The notes beneath the pieces were generated by a model. It was not told the origin of the DNA. It searched no databases and was given only the letters and a program-made list of their open reading frames with translations. Source: Streptomyces sp. SID12501 (GTDB lineage: Bacteria; Actinomycetota; Actinomycetes; Streptomycetales; Streptomycetaceae). From it: 64,000 bases of DNA. A program made the translations under genes and the position numbers. Where the stretch lies: positions 186,001 through 250,000 of the forward strand of contig NZ_JAAGLU010000003.1 in assembly GCF_010550245.1 (NCBI RefSeq). Reading direction: 5' to 3'. How positions within the stretch are numbered: position 1 is the first letter of the stretch; the number at the start of each line of letters is the position of its first letter. Shown in pieces: positions 9,388 to 17,630 of this stretch.

Positions 9388-11016
9388 ATGAGTTTCCGGC
9401 TCCGGGTCCTCGGCCTGCTCATGCTGGTCGCCATGGCCGCCACCGCCGCCACCGGCTGGCTGACCCTGCGGCAGGCGAACCGCCAGGTCCAGGCGACCGT
9501 CACGGCCGGGCGGCAGGAGGTCGCCCGGATCACCGGTGAGCTGCGGACGTACGGATTCACCCACGGCACCTGGAACGGGCTCTCGCCCACGGTCGCCGAG
9601 CTCGCCCGGGACACCGGCCAGCGCATCCGGGTCGCCACCGAGTCCGACGTACTGCTCACCGACTCCGATGCCCTGGCCGGACGTACGCCCCGCGCGCTGA
9701 GCGGCCAGCCCGCGGTGCTGGTGGACGCGCGGCCCGTACTGAAGGTGCCGGCGGGCCAGGGGCACCGGGCCTCGCTGAAGCAGGTCTCCGTCGCGATCGC
9801 CGACTACCGCGCCGAAGTGGCGTACGCGGCCTGTCTCACGTTGGCCGGAGCCGAGGTGACCGTCCGGACGGACGGCCTCGGCATCCCCCGGTACAGCGCC
9901 GACCGGCGGCCTGCGCGGTGCCCGGCGCCGGGCACCGCCGGTCCGCTGGCCCCGGCGGATCTGAACGCCGTCGACGCCTGCCAGGCCCAACAGCAGTTCA
10001 CCGCCTGTCTGCAACGGGTGTTCAACAACCGGGTCGGCTCGGCCGCCCCGCCCCGCCTGGAGGTCCACCTCGGCGTGCGGAACGAGTCGCCGCCGACCTT
10101 GGCCGCCGCGCCCACCATCGCCGTCGCGGCGGGCGTCGCCCTCGCCGTCATCGCCGTCGCACTGCTGCTGAGCAGGGCCGTTCTACGTCCCGTACGGGCC
10201 ATGACGGTCGCCGCGAAGGCGCTCGGCGAAGGCGACCTCGGGCGTCGGGTGCCCGTTTCCGGGCGGGACGAGATCGCGCAGCTCGGCGGCGCCTTCAACC
10301 GTATGGCCGACTCCATCCAGGCGGGCGAGGAACGGCAGCGCCGGCTCACCGGGGACATCGCGCACGAGCTGCGCACCCCGCTGGCCAACCTGCGCGGGTA
10401 TCTGGAGGCGCTGCGGGACGGGGTCGTCGACCCGACCCCCGAGCTGCTCGACTCCCTCCACCGGGAGGCCCTGCTCCAGCAGCGGATCGTGGACGACCTC
10501 CAGGATCTCGCCCTCGCGGAGGCGGGTGCGCTCACCTATCACCCCGCCGACGTCGACCTGCGCGACCTTCTGGAGGCCGGGCGCCGGGCGCATCACGCCC
10601 AGGCCGAGGCGGCGGGTGTCGCCCTGCGGGTGGAGGCGTCGGCGCCCGTCCATGTCACCGCGGACACGGACCGGCTGCGCCAGGTCGTCGGCAACCTGGT
10701 CGGCAACGCGCTGCGGGCCACTCCGGCGGGCGGCTCGGTCACCCTGGCCGTGATCCCCCGGGGTGAGCTGGCCGTCGTGGAGGTCCGGGACACCGGCAAG
10801 GGGATATCGGCGGCGGACCTGCCCCACCTGTTCGACCGCTTCTGGCGCGCGGACGCGTCCCGGGGGCGGGCGACCGGAGGCAGCGGTCTGGGGCTGTCGA
10901 TCGCCCGTCAGATCGTGACGGACCATCGGGGCACGATCGACGTGCGCAGCACGGTCGGGGAAGGGACGACGTTCACGATCGTGCTGCCGAGGGCGCCCTG
11001 GCACTCCGCCGAGTAG
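9388..11016 (+). CDS. Sensor histidine kinase (BaeS-like) with cysteine-bearing sensor domain
   Basis: 542-aa membrane histidine kinase. ATG 9388 follows GAAAGGG. A transmembrane helix near residues 7-24 and a second near 238-262 bracket an extracytoplasmic sensor of roughly 210 residues with four Cys (YAACLT, ARCPAP, DACQAQ, TACLQR). Then come HAMP, the HisKA box DIAHELRTPLANLRGY with the phosphoacceptor His, and HATPase_c motifs (VGNLVGNALRAT, VRDTGKGI, SGLGLSIA). Its presumed partner is the OmpR-type regulator encoded on the other strand 21 bases beyond the stop, so the two are not co-transcribed. The signal sensed is unknown. Confidence 0.92.
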   Translation: MSFRLRVLGLLMLVAMAATAATGWLTLRQANRQVQATVTAGRQEVARITGELRTYGFTHGTWNGLSPTVAELARDTGQRIRVATESDVLLTDSDALAGRTPRALSGQPAVLVDARPVLKVPAGQGHRASLKQVSVAIADYRAEVAYAACLTLAGAEVTVRTDGLGIPRYSADRRPARCPAPGTAGPLAPADLNAVDACQAQQQFTACLQRVFNNRVGSAAPPRLEVHLGVRNESPPTLAAAPTIAVAAGVALAVIAVALLLSRAVLRPVRAMTVAAKALGEGDLGRRVPVSGRDEIAQLGGAFNRMADSIQAGEERQRRLTGDIAHELRTPLANLRGYLEALRDGVVDPTPELLDSLHREALLQQRIVDDLQDLALAEAGALTYHPADVDLRDLLEAGRRAHHAQAEAAGVALRVEASAPVHVTADTDRLRQVVGNLVGNALRATPAGGSVTLAVIPRGELAVVEVRDTGKGISAADLPHLFDRFWRADASRGRATGGSGLGLSIARQIVTDHRGTIDVRSTVGEGTTFTIVLPRAPWHSAE

Positions 11017-11037
11017 GCAGTTCTTGCCCGCGCCCCT

Positions 11038-11742
11038 TCAGGGCGCTGCCGTACCGTCGGCCAGGCGGTAGCCCCGGCCGTACACCGTCTCCAGCAGACG
11101 GGGTCCGCCCCGGCTCCCCGCCTCCAGCTTCCTGCGTAAGTTCATGACGTGGGCGTCGATCGTGCGCTCCAGCACATCCCGATCGTAACCGAAAACGCGT
11201 TCGATTATCTGGGCCCGGGTGAAGACGCGGCCGGGTTCGCGGGCCAGGGTCTCCAGGATGTTGAACTCCTTCGAGGTCAGCGCCACCGGCCGGCCCGCCA
11301 TCCGTACCTCGAAGCGTGCCGTGTCCAGCTCCACCTCGCCGACCCGCAGCACCGACGGCTGGGCCGCCGCGCTCGCCTTCCCGGACCGACGCAGCAACGC
11401 CCGTACCCGCGCGGTCAGTTCGCGGGGGCTGTATGGCTTGGTGAGGTAGTCGTCAGCGCCGAGGTCGAGGCCAAGGAGCATGTCCTCCTCGGTGGTGCGG
11501 GCGGTGAGCAACAGGATCGGTACGTCCGACTCGGTGCGCAGGATGCGGCACACGTCGAGTCCGTCGACCAGGGGCAGCATCACGTCCAGGACGATGAGGT
11601 CCGGCCGGGTCGAGCGGGCCCGCTCCAGGGCGGCGCGGCCGTCGGCCACCACCTGTACCGCGTTTCCCTCGCGTTCCAGATAGATCCGGATCAGGCGGGA
11701 CTGCATCTCGTCGTCTTCGGCGACCAGAATCCGAGCGCTCAA
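11038..11742 (-). CDS. Two-component response regulator, OmpR family
   Basis: 234-aa DNA-binding response regulator. I place the start at TTG 11742, because GGGGGAG lies 6 bases upstream and the receiver begins immediately (ARILVAEDDEM). Acidic pocket EDD, phosphoacceptor Asp in LIVLDVMLP, conserved Lys in LTKPYS. The C-terminal winged helix has the VALTSKEFNILETLAREPGRVFTRAQI-type block and ends in RGYRLAD. It probably receives phosphate from the kinase at 9388-11016, which faces it tail to tail. That orientation means the pair has separate promoters and overlapping 3' ends. Confidence 0.92.
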   Translation of the reverse strand: MSARILVAEDDEMQSRLIRIYLEREGNAVQVVADGRAALERARSTRPDLIVLDVMLPLVDGLDVCRILRTESDVPILLLTARTTEEDMLLGLDLGADDYLTKPYSPRELTARVRALLRRSGKASAAAQPSVLRVGEVELDTARFEVRMAGRPVALTSKEFNILETLAREPGRVFTRAQIIERVFGYDRDVLERTIDAHVMNLRRKLEAGSRGGPRLLETVYGRGYRLADGTAAP

Positions 11743-11808
11743 CGGTTCTCCCCCAACAACCACGACAAGGCCCTGCGCGTACCGGCACCGTACTGCGCCC
11801 ACAACGAC

Positions 11809-11850
11809 GTTCGGCACCGGTCCCTCCCCACGTGGGGACCGGTGCCGAAC
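11809..11850. promoter_or_regulatory. 15-bp perfect inverted repeat with palindromic CACGTG centre
   Basis: Arms 11809-11823 (GTTCGGCACCGGTCC) and 11836-11850 are exact reverse complements with a 12-base centre. A second palindrome, CCCCACGTGGGG (11826-11837), sits inside it. It lies 67 bases upstream of the response-regulator start, so it may be an autoregulatory operator, or a hairpin in an antisense or leader RNA. Confidence 0.5.
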
Positions 11851-12133
11851 GATGGACGAGGACCCGGGCGGTGTCCGTACTGTGCCGGTTCCGCGGATCT
11901 GAGGCCCGCGCGGTGCCGCCGTCGCACCCGGCTGGCGAATCCGCGGAAGCTGGCCGAGAACGATCGGCGTCGAAGCTGCCCTGGGGATCGCTGCGCTGGT
12001 GGTCCGGGTGGACGCCACGCGGCTGGTTCCTTGTTGCGTCATGATCCTGCCATTCACGGCTCCAGGAGAGGAGGTTCCGGTGCAGGGCTGAGGGCTTAAC
12101 CGCAGGTCAGCCATATAGAGTGGGTTTTCCGGT

Positions 12134-12153
12134 CCGGATGACACCGGATGACA
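12134..12153. repeat. Abutting direct repeat CCGGATGACA x2
   Basis: Two exact 10-bp copies (12134-12143 and 12144-12153) lie 20-40 bases upstream of the nSTAND gene. The 10-bp step places both on one face of the helix, so a tandem protein-binding site is possible. It also overlaps the likely core promoter. Confidence 0.5.
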
Positions 12154-12172
12154 GACGCGGGGGAAGTAAGGG

Positions 12173-15100
12173 GTGGAGACCTTGAGTTCCGACTCAGGGG
12201 CACGCACTGCCTTCGCGGAGCGGCTCTCGCTGTTGTACAAGGAGGCCGGTAATCCTCCCCTCAAACGGGTGGCCGAAGCCGTCGTCCAGTTGCAGCGGGT
12301 CGACGAACGAGGGCGTCCCGTGCGGGTCTCCGTCCAGCGGATCAGCGACTGGCGGCGGGCGAAGAACGTGCCCGCCCAGTTCGCCGCCCTCGCCGCCGTG
12401 CTGAGCGTTCTCGTCCCGCAGGCCCGGCGCACCCGGCCCGTGGCCGTCTCCCCCGGGCTGTACGACATGGTCCAGTGGCAGCACCTGTGGGAGCGTGCCG
12501 TCGCCGACCCCGTCGGTGACCGGGTCACGGGGTCCCTCGACGACGAGGAGTCCTCGGCCGCCGAGGTCGCGGCCGTGCCCGGCGGGGTGTGCCCCTACCT
12601 GGGCCTCGCCTCGTACCGTCTGGAGGACTCCCGGTGGTTCTTCGGCCGGGAGCGGAGCACCGACGCCCTCGTCGCCCAGCTCCGCGCGGCGGAATCAGCG
12701 GAGACCACGGCGACCACGGCCACCGGCACCGGCGGTCTGGTCATGCTCGTGGGCGCCTCCGGAGCGGGCAAGTCCTCCCTGCTGAGCGCCGGGCTGGTGC
12801 CCGCGTTGCGGGAGGGGGCGCTGGGCGGCCCGGGTCAGCGGGCCCGGGAGGTCCTTCAGCTCGTCCCGGGCAGTGATCCCCTCGCCGAGCTGACCCGCCG
12901 TATACCCGGGCTCTCGGAGATCCTTTCTCCCGCCGGAAAGCCGGCGATCGAGCCCGGTACGCCCGAATTCGCCCATGCCGTACGGGAGACGGTCACCGCC
13001 TGGGCCCGCCGCGACGCCCCCAACTCCACTGCCTCCGGCTCCACGGCCGCCGACTCCAGTGGCTCCGCGCCCGGCCGGCCCGTCGTCATCGTCGACCAGT
13101 TCGAGGAGACGTTCACCCTCTGCGCCGACGAGACGGTCCGTAACACCTTCATCCAGGTCCTGCACGCCGCCTCCTCGCCGCCCGGACGCGGTGAGCGGGA
13201 CCGTTCCGGCGAGTGGGCGCCCGCGCTCGTCGTCCTCGGTATCCGCGCCGACTTCTACGACCAGTGCCTGCGCCATCCCGAACTCGCCGACGCGCTCCAG
13301 CACCGGCACATGGTCCTCGGGCCGCTGACCGGCGCCGAGCTGCGGGACGCGGTGACCGGACCGGCCAAGGCCGTCGGCCTGGAGCTCGAACCGGGGCTCG
13401 CGGAGCTGATCGTGCGGGAGGTGAGCACCGGCGGACCACGCGGTGGGGGTACCTCCCATGCCTTCCGGGCCATGGGGGAGCACGACGCGGGCGTGCTGCC
13501 GCTCCTCTCGCACGCCCTGCTCGCCACCTGGCAGCGCCGCAAGGCGGGCCGCCTGACGCTGTCCGGCTACCGCGCGGCCGGCGGTATCCAGGGAGCGGTG
13601 GCGGCGACCGCCGAGCGCGCCTGGACCGGCCTCGACCCGGCGGCCCGGACCGCCGCGAGGCTGCTGCTGCTGCGGCTGGTGCGCCTCGGCGAGGACACCC
13701 AGGCCACCCGCAGGCGCGGTACGCGACGGCAGCTGGCCGCCGAGTCGGCGGACCCGGACAAGACGGAGGAGTCCCTCGAAGCGCTGGTGCGCGCCCGGCT
13801 GGTGACGCTCGACGCGGAGAGCGTGGAGATCACCCACGAGGCGCTGCTGCACGCCTGGCCGCGTCTGCGGGACTGGATCGACGAGGACCGGGGCGGCAAC
13901 CTGCTGCGTCAGCGCCTGGAGGAGGACAGCCGGTCCTGGGAGGAGTCGAAGCGCGACACGTCGCTCCTCTACCGGGGCTCCCGGCTGGACCAGGCGCACA
14001 CCTGGGCGAAGTCCGCCGGTGACACCTTCCTGACCCGCGGCGCGGTGCAGTTCCTGACCGCTTCGGTGAGGCTGCGCCGTCGCACGGTCCTGATCAGCCG
14101 CGCCGCCGTCGCCGCGGTGGTCGTGCTGGCCCTGCTGGCCGGGGGTGCGGCGCTGATCGCCCGGCAGCAGCGCGACGACGCGGTGTTCGAGAACGTGCTC
14201 GCCGAGGCCGACCGCGTCCAGGCCACCGACCCGTCGCTGTCGGCGCAGCTCAGCCTGGTCGCCCACAGTCTCCGCCCGGACGACGCGAGCACCCGCAGCC
14301 GGCTGGTCTCGATCGTGAACACCCCGCTGGCCACACCGCTGATCGGCCACACCGGCGCCGTCTACCTGACCACGTTCAGCCCCGACGGACGGCTCCTGGC
14401 CACCGCCAGCTACGACCAGACCGTACGCCTGTGGAACGTGGCGGACCCGACGCATCCCAAGCCGCTCGGCAAACCCCTTGTCGCGAACGCGAGTTGGGTG
14501 AGCAGCGCGGTCTTCAGCCCCGACGGCCGGACCCTCGCGAGCGCGGGTGACGACGGCACGATCCACCGGTGGGACGTGTCAGACCCCGCCCACCCGCGCC
14601 CCCTCGGCGCGCCCCTGACCGGTCACAACGGCACGATCTATCTGATCGCCTTCAGCCCGGACGGCCGTACGCTCGCCTCGGCCGGCGAGGACCGCACGGT
14701 CCGCCTCTGGAACATGACCGACCCTGCCCGCCCCACCCCTCTCAGTACCCTCACCGGCGCGGGCGCCGCCGTGCGAGCGATCGCGTTCAGCCCCGACGGC
14801 CGGAAACTGGCGGCGGGCGGCGACGACAACACGATCCGGCTGTACGACGTGTCGAAGCCGCGCGACCCGAAGCCGTACGACGCGAGACTGACCGGGCACA
14901 CGGACCTGGTGCACTCGGTGGCGTTCAGCCCCGACGGCCGCACCCTCGCCAGCGGCGCCGCCGACGACACGATCCGCCTGTGGAACGTGTCCGACCCCGA
15001 GCACGCCGCTCAGCTCGGCGCGCCGCTGACCGGCCACACCGACGCGATCTGGTCGGTGGCCTTCAGCCCGGACGGGACCACGCTGGCCGCCGCCAGCGCG

Positions 15101-16306
15101 GACAGCACCGCGAGCCTGTGGAACGTCAGCGACCCGGAGTACCCGTCGCAGGTCGGCGAACCCCTCGCGGGCAGCAGCGGCGAGATGTACGCGCTGGGCT
15201 TCAGCCCCGACGGCCGTACGCTCGCCACCGGGAGCGGCGACAGCAAGGTGCGGCTGTGGTCGCTGCCGACGTCGGACATGATCGGCCGCATCGGGGTGTT
15301 CCGCCCGGACGGCAAACTGCTGGCCACGGGCTCGCGCGACGGCCGGGTCCGCCTGTGGGACGTGTCCGACCCGGACCACCCGGTGGCGCAGGGCGAACCG
15401 TTCACGCCCGGGGGAGGCGAGGTACGGACGCCGGCGTTCTCCCCCGACGGCCGCACTCTCGCGATGGCGTCCGGAGACCGCACCATCCAGCTGTGGAACG
15501 TCGGCGACCCGAAGCGGCCCGTCGCCTGGGCGCCGCCCGTCGAGCTGAAGACCCGGTTCGCGGCGGCGGTGGCGTTCAGCCCGGACGGGCGCACGCTGGC
15601 CACGGCCTACGAGGACTTCACCGTCCAGCTGTGGGACGCGACCGACCCGGCTCATCTGCGCCCGCTCGGCCCCCAGCTCACCGGCCACACCGGCTACATC
15701 AACTCGCTCGCCTTCAGCCGGGACGGCCGTACGCTGGCCGGCGCGAGCGACGACGGCACGGTCCGCCTGTGGAACGTCACCATTCCGGCCAAGGCCCGCA
15801 GCCTCGGCAAGCCGCTCACGGGACACGACGGCCCCATCAACGAACTGGCCTACAGCCCGGACGGCCTCACGCTGGCCAGCGCGAGCGACGACGGCACGGT
15901 CCGGCTCTGGGACGTCACCGACCCGGCGAAGGCCCACAGCCTGGGCTCGCCCCTCGTCGGGCACACCGAGGCGGTCGAGTCGCTGACGTTCAGCCCGGGG
16001 GGAGACGTCCTGGCCAGCGGCGGCAACGACAACGCTGTCCGGCTGTGGGACGTCACGAACCCCGCGAGGGCGACACCCATCGGCCAGTCGATGAGCCCCA
16101 ACGCCAAGACGGGCAACTTCCTGGCGTTCAGCCCGCACGGCGAGATCGTCGGGGTGTCGAGCGGCACGGACACCGTCCGGCTGTGGAACCTCGACGTCGA
16201 AAAGGCCGTCGAGCACATCTGCTCGACGACCCGGGGCGTCCTGACGGCTGAGAGGTGGCACGAGTATCTGCCGCGATTGTCCTACCAGCCCCCATGTGAC
16301 GAGTAA
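12173..16306 (+). CDS. Membrane nSTAND NTPase with 14 WD40 repeats
   Basis: 1377 aa. Residues 1-85 are helical with an HTH-like stretch (VSVQRISDWRRAKNVPAQ). An nSTAND1-type NTPase follows, beginning PYLGLASYRLEDSRWFFGR near residue 141, with P-loop GASGAGKS (194-201) and Walker B VVIVDQFEE near 304. A transmembrane helix spans about 637-660. From about 723 I count 14 repeats of the form FSPDGRTLASA...VRLWNV, enough for two seven-bladed propellers. STAND proteins act as NTP-driven switches that oligomerise when their sensor repeats bind a ligand; several serve in bacterial defence or signalling. GTG 12173 or TTG 12182 may start it. It is monocistronic. Confidence 0.9.
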   Translation: METLSSDSGARTAFAERLSLLYKEAGNPPLKRVAEAVVQLQRVDERGRPVRVSVQRISDWRRAKNVPAQFAALAAVLSVLVPQARRTRPVAVSPGLYDMVQWQHLWERAVADPVGDRVTGSLDDEESSAAEVAAVPGGVCPYLGLASYRLEDSRWFFGRERSTDALVAQLRAAESAETTATTATGTGGLVMLVGASGAGKSSLLSAGLVPALREGALGGPGQRAREVLQLVPGSDPLAELTRRIPGLSEILSPAGKPAIEPGTPEFAHAVRETVTAWARRDAPNSTASGSTAADSSGSAPGRPVVIVDQFEETFTLCADETVRNTFIQVLHAASSPPGRGERDRSGEWAPALVVLGIRADFYDQCLRHPELADALQHRHMVLGPLTGAELRDAVTGPAKAVGLELEPGLAELIVREVSTGGPRGGGTSHAFRAMGEHDAGVLPLLSHALLATWQRRKAGRLTLSGYRAAGGIQGAVAATAERAWTGLDPAARTAARLLLLRLVRLGEDTQATRRRGTRRQLAAESADPDKTEESLEALVRARLVTLDAESVEITHEALLHAWPRLRDWIDEDRGGNLLRQRLEEDSRSWEESKRDTSLLYRGSRLDQAHTWAKSAGDTFLTRGAVQFLTASVRLRRRTVLISRAAVAAVVVLALLAGGAALIARQQRDDAVFENVLAEADRVQATDPSLSAQLSLVAHSLRPDDASTRSRLVSIVNTPLATPLIGHTGAVYLTTFSPDGRLLATASYDQTVRLWNVADPTHPKPLGKPLVANASWVSSAVFSPDGRTLASAGDDGTIHRWDVSDPAHPRPLGAPLTGHNGTIYLIAFSPDGRTLASAGEDRTVRLWNMTDPARPTPLSTLTGAGAAVRAIAFSPDGRKLAAGGDDNTIRLYDVSKPRDPKPYDARLTGHTDLVHSVAFSPDGRTLASGAADDTIRLWNVSDPEHAAQLGAPLTGHTDAIWSVAFSPDGTTLAAASADSTASLWNVSDPEYPSQVGEPLAGSSGEMYALGFSPDGRTLATGSGDSKVRLWSLPTSDMIGRIGVFRPDGKLLATGSRDGRVRLWDVSDPDHPVAQGEPFTPGGGEVRTPAFSPDGRTLAMASGDRTIQLWNVGDPKRPVAWAPPVELKTRFAAAVAFSPDGRTLATAYEDFTVQLWDATDPAHLRPLGPQLTGHTGYINSLAFSRDGRTLAGASDDGTVRLWNVTIPAKARSLGKPLTGHDGPINELAYSPDGLTLASASDDGTVRLWDVTDPAKAHSLGSPLVGHTEAVESLTFSPGGDVLASGGNDNAVRLWDVTNPARATPIGQSMSPNAKTGNFLAFSPHGEIVGVSSGTDTVRLWNLDVEKAVEHICSTTRGVLTAERWHEYLPRLSYQPPCDE

Positions 16307-16471
16307 CGACCGGTAAGGGGACAAGTGGGGGACCCGTCCCCCGGCTCACGCGAGGTCGTACGCGCCCCGGTCGGCGATCTTGCCGTAGCCGATTCGCCGG
16401 TCGTTCGCGTTCACGTCGGGGTTACTCGCGAGTACTTGAAGAACGGTTGTACTGAAGTGGACACGAAAGAG

Positions 16472-16487
16472 AGTGATCCCGATCACA
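16472..16487. promoter_or_regulatory. CRP-like palindrome
   Basis: AGTGA-TCCCGA-TCACA matches the CRP/FNR-type pattern TGTGA-N6-TCACA at 9 of 10 fixed positions. It is upstream of the candidate small RNA. Streptomycetes do have a Crp protein, but the binding assignment is only by pattern. Confidence 0.4.
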
Positions 16488-16552
16488 ACTGGTCGTTGTA
16501 GCAGAGCAGTCGGCTCCCACTGAGCAGCCAGTGTTGTTACCCTTGGCCATAG

Positions 16553-16597
16553 CCCGATCGCTGGTGCATCCCCCGTCGCCAGCGGTCGGGTTTTTCT
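16553..16597 (+). terminator. Intrinsic terminator with U-run
   Basis: CCCGATCGCTGG (16553-16564) pairs with CCAGCGGTCGGG (16579-16590) over 12 bp with one G-U, and is followed directly by TTTTTCT. A stem with a real T-tract is uncommon in this genome and marks the end of an RNA coming from the left. Confidence 0.75.
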
Positions 16598-16635
16598 GTG
16601 CCCCGAGTCCGCTTGAGGAGTCGTACGCTGAGGTC

Positions 16636-16784
16636 ATGCCCAAGGCGTACGAGGTGATCGCGGACGGTCTCCGCCGCTCGATCCACGCGGGGCCGTCCAC
16701 GACCGCGTGGTGGACGTCTCCCGTATGACGCTCCCCGGCGACCGCACGGAACTGCTCCTCACCACTCCCCCGGAAAGGTGGTGA
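16636..16784 (+). pseudogene. Deletion-scarred GntR-family regulator
   Basis: The ATG at 16636 opens with MPKAYEVIADGLRRSIHAG, the first helix of a GntR wHTH domain. It then runs out of frame and stops at 16728. In another frame the sequence VVDVSRMTLPGDRTELLLTTP and a stop at 16782-16784 look like the last strands of a UTRA ligand domain. The ends of one GntR-UTRA gene therefore seem joined, with about 200 central codons lost. The stop overlaps the glycosyltransferase start (GTGA), as expected for an ancestral operon. Confidence 0.6.
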
Positions 16785-17551
16785 GTGTCGCCGTGCCCCG
16801 GCGCATCGTCATCGTCACCGCAGTCCACGCCCCCTCGGCCCGCTTCCTCCCGGAGGCCCACAAGTCCCTGTGCGAACAGGAGCTGCCGGACGGCTGGACC
16901 TGGCACTGGCTGATCCAGGAGGACGGCACGACGGACGAGGTCCGCCCGTACGTCCCCGAGGACGAGCGGATCACGTTCCGCCAGGGCCGGGCGGGCGGCC
17001 CGGGAGTCGCCCGCACGATCGCGCTGTCCGCGGCGGACGGCCCGTACGTGAAGATCCTGGACGCGGACGACCAGTTGGCGCCGGGCGCGTTGGCACGGGA
17101 CCTGGACGCCCTGGAGTCGAACAGGGACTTGGGCTGGGCGACGTCACGCGTCCTCGACCTCCTCCCCGACGGCTCGACGGCCGGTTTCCCGGGCGACCCG
17201 GACGCCGGTCCGATCGAGCGCGGGGCGGTACTCGACTACTGGGCGGCCAACGATTTCCGGGCCCCGGTCCACCCGGCGACGCTGTGCGTACGCCGGGACC
17301 TCCTCCTGGCCCTGGGCGGCTGGATGGCCCTGCCGGCCTCGGAGGACACGGGACTGCTGCTGGCGCTGAACGCGGTGAGCCGGGGGTGGTTCTCACCGGA
17401 GGTGGGCCTGCTCTACCGGAAGTGGGAGGGCCAGGCGACAGGCCAGGCGGCGCACGTGGACTCGGGGGAACGGGACGCGCGGATGGGGGTGGTGGAGGCG
17501 CGGGCTCGGGCGTTGGGGGGGTTGGGGTGGAGTTATCGGGGTGGGGGGTGA
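16781..17551 (+). CDS. Glycosyltransferase family 2
   Basis: 256-aa GT-A fold glycosyltransferase, probably cytoplasmic. The N-terminal strand RRIVIVTAVHAP leads into a nucleotide-binding region, and VKILDADDQL carries the Asp-x-Asp metal site for the sugar nucleotide. A later GGWMALPASEDTGLLLAL block matches the GT2 acceptor/base region (ED). GTG 16781 overlaps the stop of the GntR remnant; GTG 16793 is an alternative, and neither has a strong ribosome site. Its former regulator is deleted, so expression may now be constitutive or lost. Acceptor unknown. Confidence 0.75.
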   Translation: MSVAVPRRIVIVTAVHAPSARFLPEAHKSLCEQELPDGWTWHWLIQEDGTTDEVRPYVPEDERITFRQGRAGGPGVARTIALSAADGPYVKILDADDQLAPGALARDLDALESNRDLGWATSRVLDLLPDGSTAGFPGDPDAGPIERGAVLDYWAANDFRAPVHPATLCVRRDLLLALGGWMALPASEDTGLLLALNAVSRGWFSPEVGLLYRKWEGQATGQAAHVDSGERDARMGVVEARARALGGLGWSYRGGG

Positions 17552-17618
17552 GGGGGGCTTGCGGCGGTCGGTGGCCGGCGACCTGGGACGTGTGGGAGCC
17601 GTGGGAGGCGTGCCTTCC

Positions 17619-17624
17619 TATACT
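17619..17624 (+). promoter_or_regulatory. -10 box TATACT of a leaderless promoter
   Basis: TATACT ends 6 bases before ATG 17631, and no Shine-Dalgarno sequence exists between them. This spacing puts the transcription start at or next to the A of the ATG, the usual signature of leaderless mRNA in actinobacteria. No convincing -35 element was found. Confidence 0.55.
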
Positions 17625-17630
17625 CGTGTC

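Larger units (their letters stand above)
11743..12172. other. 430-bp promoter region between regulator and nSTAND gene
   Basis: Divergent intergenic region. It holds a long inverted repeat (11809-11850) and an abutting 10-bp direct repeat (12134-12153) near the nSTAND start. No open frame here has convincing coding character or a ribosome site. The size and the repeats suggest regulated promoters on both sides. Confidence 0.6.
16307..16635. ncRNA. Non-coding stretch ending in an intrinsic terminator; possible small RNA or leader
   Basis: No credible ORF. The first part has a short hairpin (GGGGGA/TCCCCC, 16327-16342) that may terminate the nSTAND gene. Further on lie a CRP-like palindrome (16472-16487), a CACTG-N6-CAGTG hairpin and a classical terminator (16553-16597) ending 39 bases before the GntR remnant. 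A promoter near the palindrome would give a structured RNA of roughly 100 bases, either free-standing or an attenuator for the downstream genes. No Rfam family is recognised. Confidence 0.35.

Noticed and set aside
12695..14566. 623-codon minus-strand frame inside the nSTAND gene
   Set aside because: Antisense shadow with V/G/R-rich composition, and the plus-strand protein has P-loop and WD repeats.
14579..16324. 581-codon minus-strand frame with regular repeats
   Set aside because: The repeat pattern is just the complement of WD40 codons.
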